A DNA stretch of 15,710 bases from positions 1 through 15,710 of the forward strand of contig JBBSJV010000023.1 of NCBI GenBank assembly GCA_038256935.1, read 5' to 3'. Below the pieces are notes generated by a model. That model saw nothing but the letters and a program-made list of their open reading frames with translations. It had not been told where the DNA came from and did not search any database. The position numbers were made by a program, and so were the translations under genes. Below, piece by piece: positions 13,245 through 15,710 of the stretch (its first letter is position 1; every line of letters begins with the position of its first letter). The DNA comes from JBBSJV01 sp038256935. Its GTDB lineage: Bacteria; Patescibacteriota; JACMRA01.

Positions 13245-14399
13245 TTAATTTAATTCATTATAAATTGTAGTTGTTAAGTCAGCTATAAGCTGCGCTGGTA
13301 GTATGGAATTTGGCATGTCTTTAGTCATTATAACCAAGCTAAAATCTGTCATCTCACCGTAAACTATCCCAGCATCGTTGATTGCTAGACCATTATCTGA
13401 TTTTAGATTTCCAATTTTGTGAGCAACCCTAACATTTTCAAGTCCATTTATGCCAGCTTTTATTCTATCGTGAAACTTGGAATTTGTGTTTGTCATTATG
13501 GCAAGTAAATATTCATTTGTATTTGGTTGTAGATAACTTTGTGAGTAAATGTTTTTCAAAACAAAATTGATATCCACAGCTCTTCCCACACTTGGTGATC
13601 TATAAAAATCACTTACTCCAAGCTCATTTTGTATTCTTGCTTTGACTACATCGTACCCTCCAAGCAGGTTTTCTAGATGATTCATGGCTGTGTTGTCACT
13701 TTCTTGAATAAGCATTTCCAAATATAGCCTTAGAGGGTAGCTTCTAAAGTTGGAAAAGTAATACATACTATCGGAAGGGTAGGCCTTGAGTGAGAATCTA
13801 ATCGGGATTAATTGATCAAGACTAAGTTTACCCTGATCAACGTCACGCAGGGCAAGTAAGGCATAGCTTAATTTAGTCAGACTTGCGGGTATAAAAACCT
13901 CATTTTCATTGATTCCAACACCTTTTTTTCGTTGCAAATCGTATACGTACAGGCTGATTCTACCTTCATAGGGGCTTGTTTTTTCTTTTAAAATACTTTC
14001 TAAGTTTTCAAATATTTCAGTTTTATCACTAACATTGATTCTAAAAATATGGTTTATTTGATTTGTTTGGATTAAAAACTCATGATTTCCAATATGTGAT
14101 AACTTGCTTGGTTTGATAATAGCTTGATCATCTGAAAAGCTTACAAATTCGGGAATATTGCGAATTGAATCAGAGTTAGGATTACTAATTTCATATCTGG
14201 TTTCAGATTTTAATTTGGTATTGAGATCAATAATTTTATTTAACCGGAGCTGTCCTAATAAGATTTGGTCTTGATCTGATAAGGTAAAACCTTTAACATC
14301 CTTTTTTTGTAGTAATATCAAATACCAGCCAAAGCTTGCAACAATTATTACCAACAAAGCTGCTGAGATATAAACTGCGATTTTCTTGGCTGAAACCAT
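13245..14399 (-). CDS. membrane-anchored class A beta-lactamase-like serine hydrolase
   Basis: A 384-residue protein of the penicillin-binding/serine beta-lactamase superfamily. A signal anchor (about 7-30) is followed by a 110-residue exported N-terminal region of unknown fold (about 35-130) and the hydrolase domain (about 140-384). The catalytic motifs are SLTK (173-176, the SxxK tetrad with nucleophile Ser173), SDN (234-236) and HKIG (327-330, in place of the usual KTG). I see no ExxLN omega-loop motif that would supply the deacylating Glu of true class A beta-lactamases, so a peptidoglycan-acting peptidase or an acyl-enzyme binder is more likely than antibiotic resistance (inference). The ATG at 14399 has no Shine-Dalgarno sequence and an A/C-rich leader (CAAGCAAACACACAG) like those of other surface genes here. 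It diverges from the damaged YbjQ-type gene. Confidence 0.87.
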   Translation of the reverse strand: MVSAKKIAVYISAALLVIIVASFGWYLILLQKKDVKGFTLSDQDQILLGQLRLNKIIDLNTKLKSETRYEISNPNSDSIRNIPEFVSFSDDQAIIKPSKLSHIGNHEFLIQTNQINHIFRINVSDKTEIFENLESILKEKTSPYEGRISLYVYDLQRKKGVGINENEVFIPASLTKLSYALLALRDVDQGKLSLDQLIPIRFSLKAYPSDSMYYFSNFRSYPLRLYLEMLIQESDNTAMNHLENLLGGYDVVKARIQNELGVSDFYRSPSVGRAVDINFVLKNIYSQSYLQPNTNEYLLAIMTNTNSKFHDRIKAGINGLENVRVAHKIGNLKSDNGLAINDAGIVYGEMTDFSLVIMTKDMPNSILPAQLIADLTTTIYNELN

Positions 14400-14485
14400 T
14401 TGATTAAGATAAAACTGTGTGTTTGCTTGTGTTTTGTAAAGCCAGAAATTGTGAAATTAATACAATCAATACAAATAACTTGAAA

Positions 14486-14516
14486 TTGACATTTAGGGTA
14501 TTTAAGCTGTTGATAT
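14486..14516 (+). promoter_or_regulatory. candidate promoter of the YbjQ-type gene
   Basis: A perfect TTGACA (14486-14491) is followed 18-19 nt later by TTGATA/TGATAT (14510-14516), and the ATG at 14525 comes 8-9 nt further on. The -10 box is poor, but the arrangement matches the near-leaderless pattern of other genes. It supports 14525 and not 14594 as the original gene start. Confidence 0.4.
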
Positions 14517-14524
14517 TTTTTGTT

Positions 14525-14875
14525 ATGTCAGAAAAAATCAAAATTACTCAATTACCAGAACTTGCTGGTTACAAAGTTGTATAGGATCTTGGAATGTTCA
14601 GTGGGAATGTAGTTTTGACTGATAATTTACTCAGAGATATTTGGATCAGCATCAAGATGATGTTTGGAGGGGAGATCAAATTTTATACAAAAATAGTTGA
14701 AAAAGCAAGAACCGAAGCAATCTTAAGAATGCAGGAAAAAGCTCATGATTTAAATGCTCAAGCTGTTCTTTGTGTTAGAATCGAGTCTTCAAGTATCCAC
14801 CCTGGAACAATTGAAATATTAGCCTATGGAACTGCGGTAAAAGTTAGTAAATCCAACTCAGCCAATAGCAAATAA
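14525..14875 (+). pseudogene. YbjQ/UPF0145 family gene interrupted by an in-frame amber codon
   Basis: Reading from the ATG at 14525, the frame gives MSEKIKITQLPELAGYKVV, then TAG at 14582-14584, then continues in the same frame as DLGMFSGNVVLTDNLLRDI to the TAA at 14873. Family members (YbjQ, DUF74, about 105-115 residues, function poorly known) have just this layout: a TT..PGY start, LG-V-G, a GG..Y..... AR..A..RM motif (here GGEIKFYTKIVEKARTEAILRM) and a final EI.AYGTAVK (here EILAYGTAVKV). The joined reading of 116 codons is full length, so one substitution has cut a normal gene. The protein that could start at ATG 14594 (93 residues) lacks the first strand. TAG is used as an ordinary stop by two other genes in the window, which argues against amber recoding. 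A sequencing error is possible. The next gene begins 3 nt after the stop. Confidence 0.8.
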
Positions 14876-14878
14876 AAT

Positions 14879-15452
14879 ATGTCAAAGTGCAGCCCTGTCT
14901 TTAAGTATACAAAGTTTTTGACAGTTGTTGTCACACTTTATTTGTTGATTTTTGCTTTTTTTACACCAAACCCTGAGTTTACCTCAGCTGCTGCTCTTGG
15001 GTATAATTATTGGAATGTAGAATTTGAGAACGGTGTCAGTGTTAAATCATTTGCTGAGGTTGTAATCCAAAATCAAGTTAAGAGAAATTATCAAAGAAAA
15101 CGCTTGGTTGATACCAAGAAATGCAAACACCACAATTCATAGAGAGTCTCTAAGACAGGTTCTATCTTCTTCAGATAGTAGTTTGATTGGAAGGTATCAG
15201 GCGTTAGTAAAGCTTAGAGACTTGCAGTTAGAATCAGCAGTGCTGCGGATGGGAGAATTTGTAGTTAGTTTAACTGCCAATAGAAGTACAAAAGATCTTG
15301 CTTATAACGGCGCCTTTACCAATTGTACTGATTATTCCAGTAGCTTGTGGGTCAATTTTGATGGTCCAAAACATAATTATAAGATTTTAAATCTCGTCTC
15401 AGCGCCATCAATGTTGTATAGAAACCTGCCAAATAATCAGAATCCAAATTAG
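14879..15452 (+). pseudogene. secreted protein gene broken by a frameshift
   Basis: The first frame (ATG 14879, stop 15140-15142) encodes a signal peptide or anchor (hydrophobic about 11-30, then PNPEFTSAAA) and about 50 more residues that turn basic and abnormal near the end. A second frame, shifted by +1, is open from 15066 to the TAA at 15450-15452 and has no ATG or Shine-Dalgarno start of its own in its first part; the first possible start is a TTG at 15108. Its protein (IHRESLRQVLSSSDSS..., RYQALVKLRDLQLESAVLRM) reads like the body of the same protein. A single-base insertion, or a 2-base loss, between about 15066 and 15140 would explain both; the A-rich TCAAAGAAAACG near 15091 is a likely spot. 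The intact product would be about 190 residues, of unknown function. It follows the damaged YbjQ-type gene by 3 nt. Confidence 0.65.
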
Positions 15453-15671
15453 TTCTAAATATTAAATCAACTCAAGTTTTTTGTAATGACGGTCACCTCG
15501 TACTTGTTATAGGGATCTAATAAAGTTGACTCTTATGAATGTTAGACACCTTGGGAAACTAAAGCTTACCCCTACGACTCTGTTGATGATTCTTTAATTA
15601 TAATTTGTTTATCACTTAGAATTTAAGTATGTCTTTACAATATCAATTTTTTTGCTATCAATAAAAGAGAA
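15453..15671. other. 219-nt intergenic region, nothing recognised
   Basis: No convincing gene. A 20-codon frame (ATG 15535 to TAA 15597) is not supported by anything else. The stretch about 15487-15590 is richer in GC than its surroundings, but I see no clear stem or known motif in it. Just before the tRNA, TTTACA (about 15634) and TATCAA (about 15656) could form its promoter. Confidence 0.5.
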
Positions 15672-15710
15672 GGAGGATTCGCCTAGCGGTCTATGGCGCA
15701 CGCTTGGAAA
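15672..15710 (+). tRNA. tRNA-Ser(GGA), 5' half, cut by the window edge
   Basis: The acceptor strand GGAGGAT, T8, the D arm (GCC...GGC closing a long loop with GGTCTAT) and the 5' anticodon stem CACGC with the loop TTGGAAA are visible. The anticodon is GGA, so it reads TCC and TCT. The window ends exactly at the end of the anticodon loop; the 3' stem, long variable arm and T arm lie outside. Confidence 0.9.

Noticed and set aside
13245..14399. Antibiotic-resistance beta-lactamase
   Set aside because: No ExxLN motif is visible and KTG is changed to KIG; only superfamily membership is supported.
14582..14584. Genome-wide amber or opal recoding as the explanation
   Set aside because: TAG ends the Nudix and CapA-like genes, and TGA ends the 3693-4250 gene, all at natural protein ends.

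Overview
The window is AT-rich, densely coded bacterial DNA that uses the standard code (TAA, TAG and TGA all end genes here). It looks like a monoderm with a streamlined genome, most likely a Candidate Phyla Radiation (Patescibacteria) member. Reasons: small genes, many single-pass or signal-peptide surface proteins with Ser-rich linkers, scattered housekeeping genes, and an almost complete lack of Shine-Dalgarno sequences. This assignment is inference; there is no rRNA gene to confirm it.

Layout. (1) 29-1369 (+): a small membrane protein and the DNA-uptake/recombination factor dprA. (2) 1462-6264 (-): an envelope block, read right to left as a Nudix hydrolase, an MscS-type channel with a coiled-coil ectodomain, two membrane-anchored proteins with related exported domains (the second with a poly-Ser linker), and a signal-peptide protein with a Ser-rich stalk and a C-terminal anchor. 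Several of these genes have a clear -35/-10 promoter of their own with a 17-nt spacer. (3) 6265-6744: a candidate structured RNA, tRNA-Ser(GCU) and its terminator. (4) 6745-10200: a hypothetical protein that converges on a phosphomannomutase/phosphoglucomutase gene, which diverges from ftsZ across a region with TTGACA-type inverted repeats. (5) 10201-12352: a CapA-type metallophosphatase gene flanked on both sides by four copies of a REP-like paired-hairpin repeat of about 76 bp. (6) 12353-14399 (-): another anchored protein of the exported-domain family and a membrane-anchored serine beta-lactamase-like hydrolase. (7) 14525-15452 (+): two adjacent damaged genes, a YbjQ/UPF0145 gene with an in-frame amber codon and a secreted-protein gene with a frameshift. 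(8) 15672 to the edge: the first half of tRNA-Ser(GGA).

Most of the window concerns the cell surface: sugar-phosphate supply (PMM/PGM), a surface polymer enzyme (CapA-like), a channel, a penicillin-binding-type hydrolase, and a small family of exported domains on single transmembrane anchors. The strongest unexplained signals are that exported-domain family, the REP-like repeats with compensatory stem changes, the leaderless/short-leader gene starts, and the two neighbouring disrupted genes.
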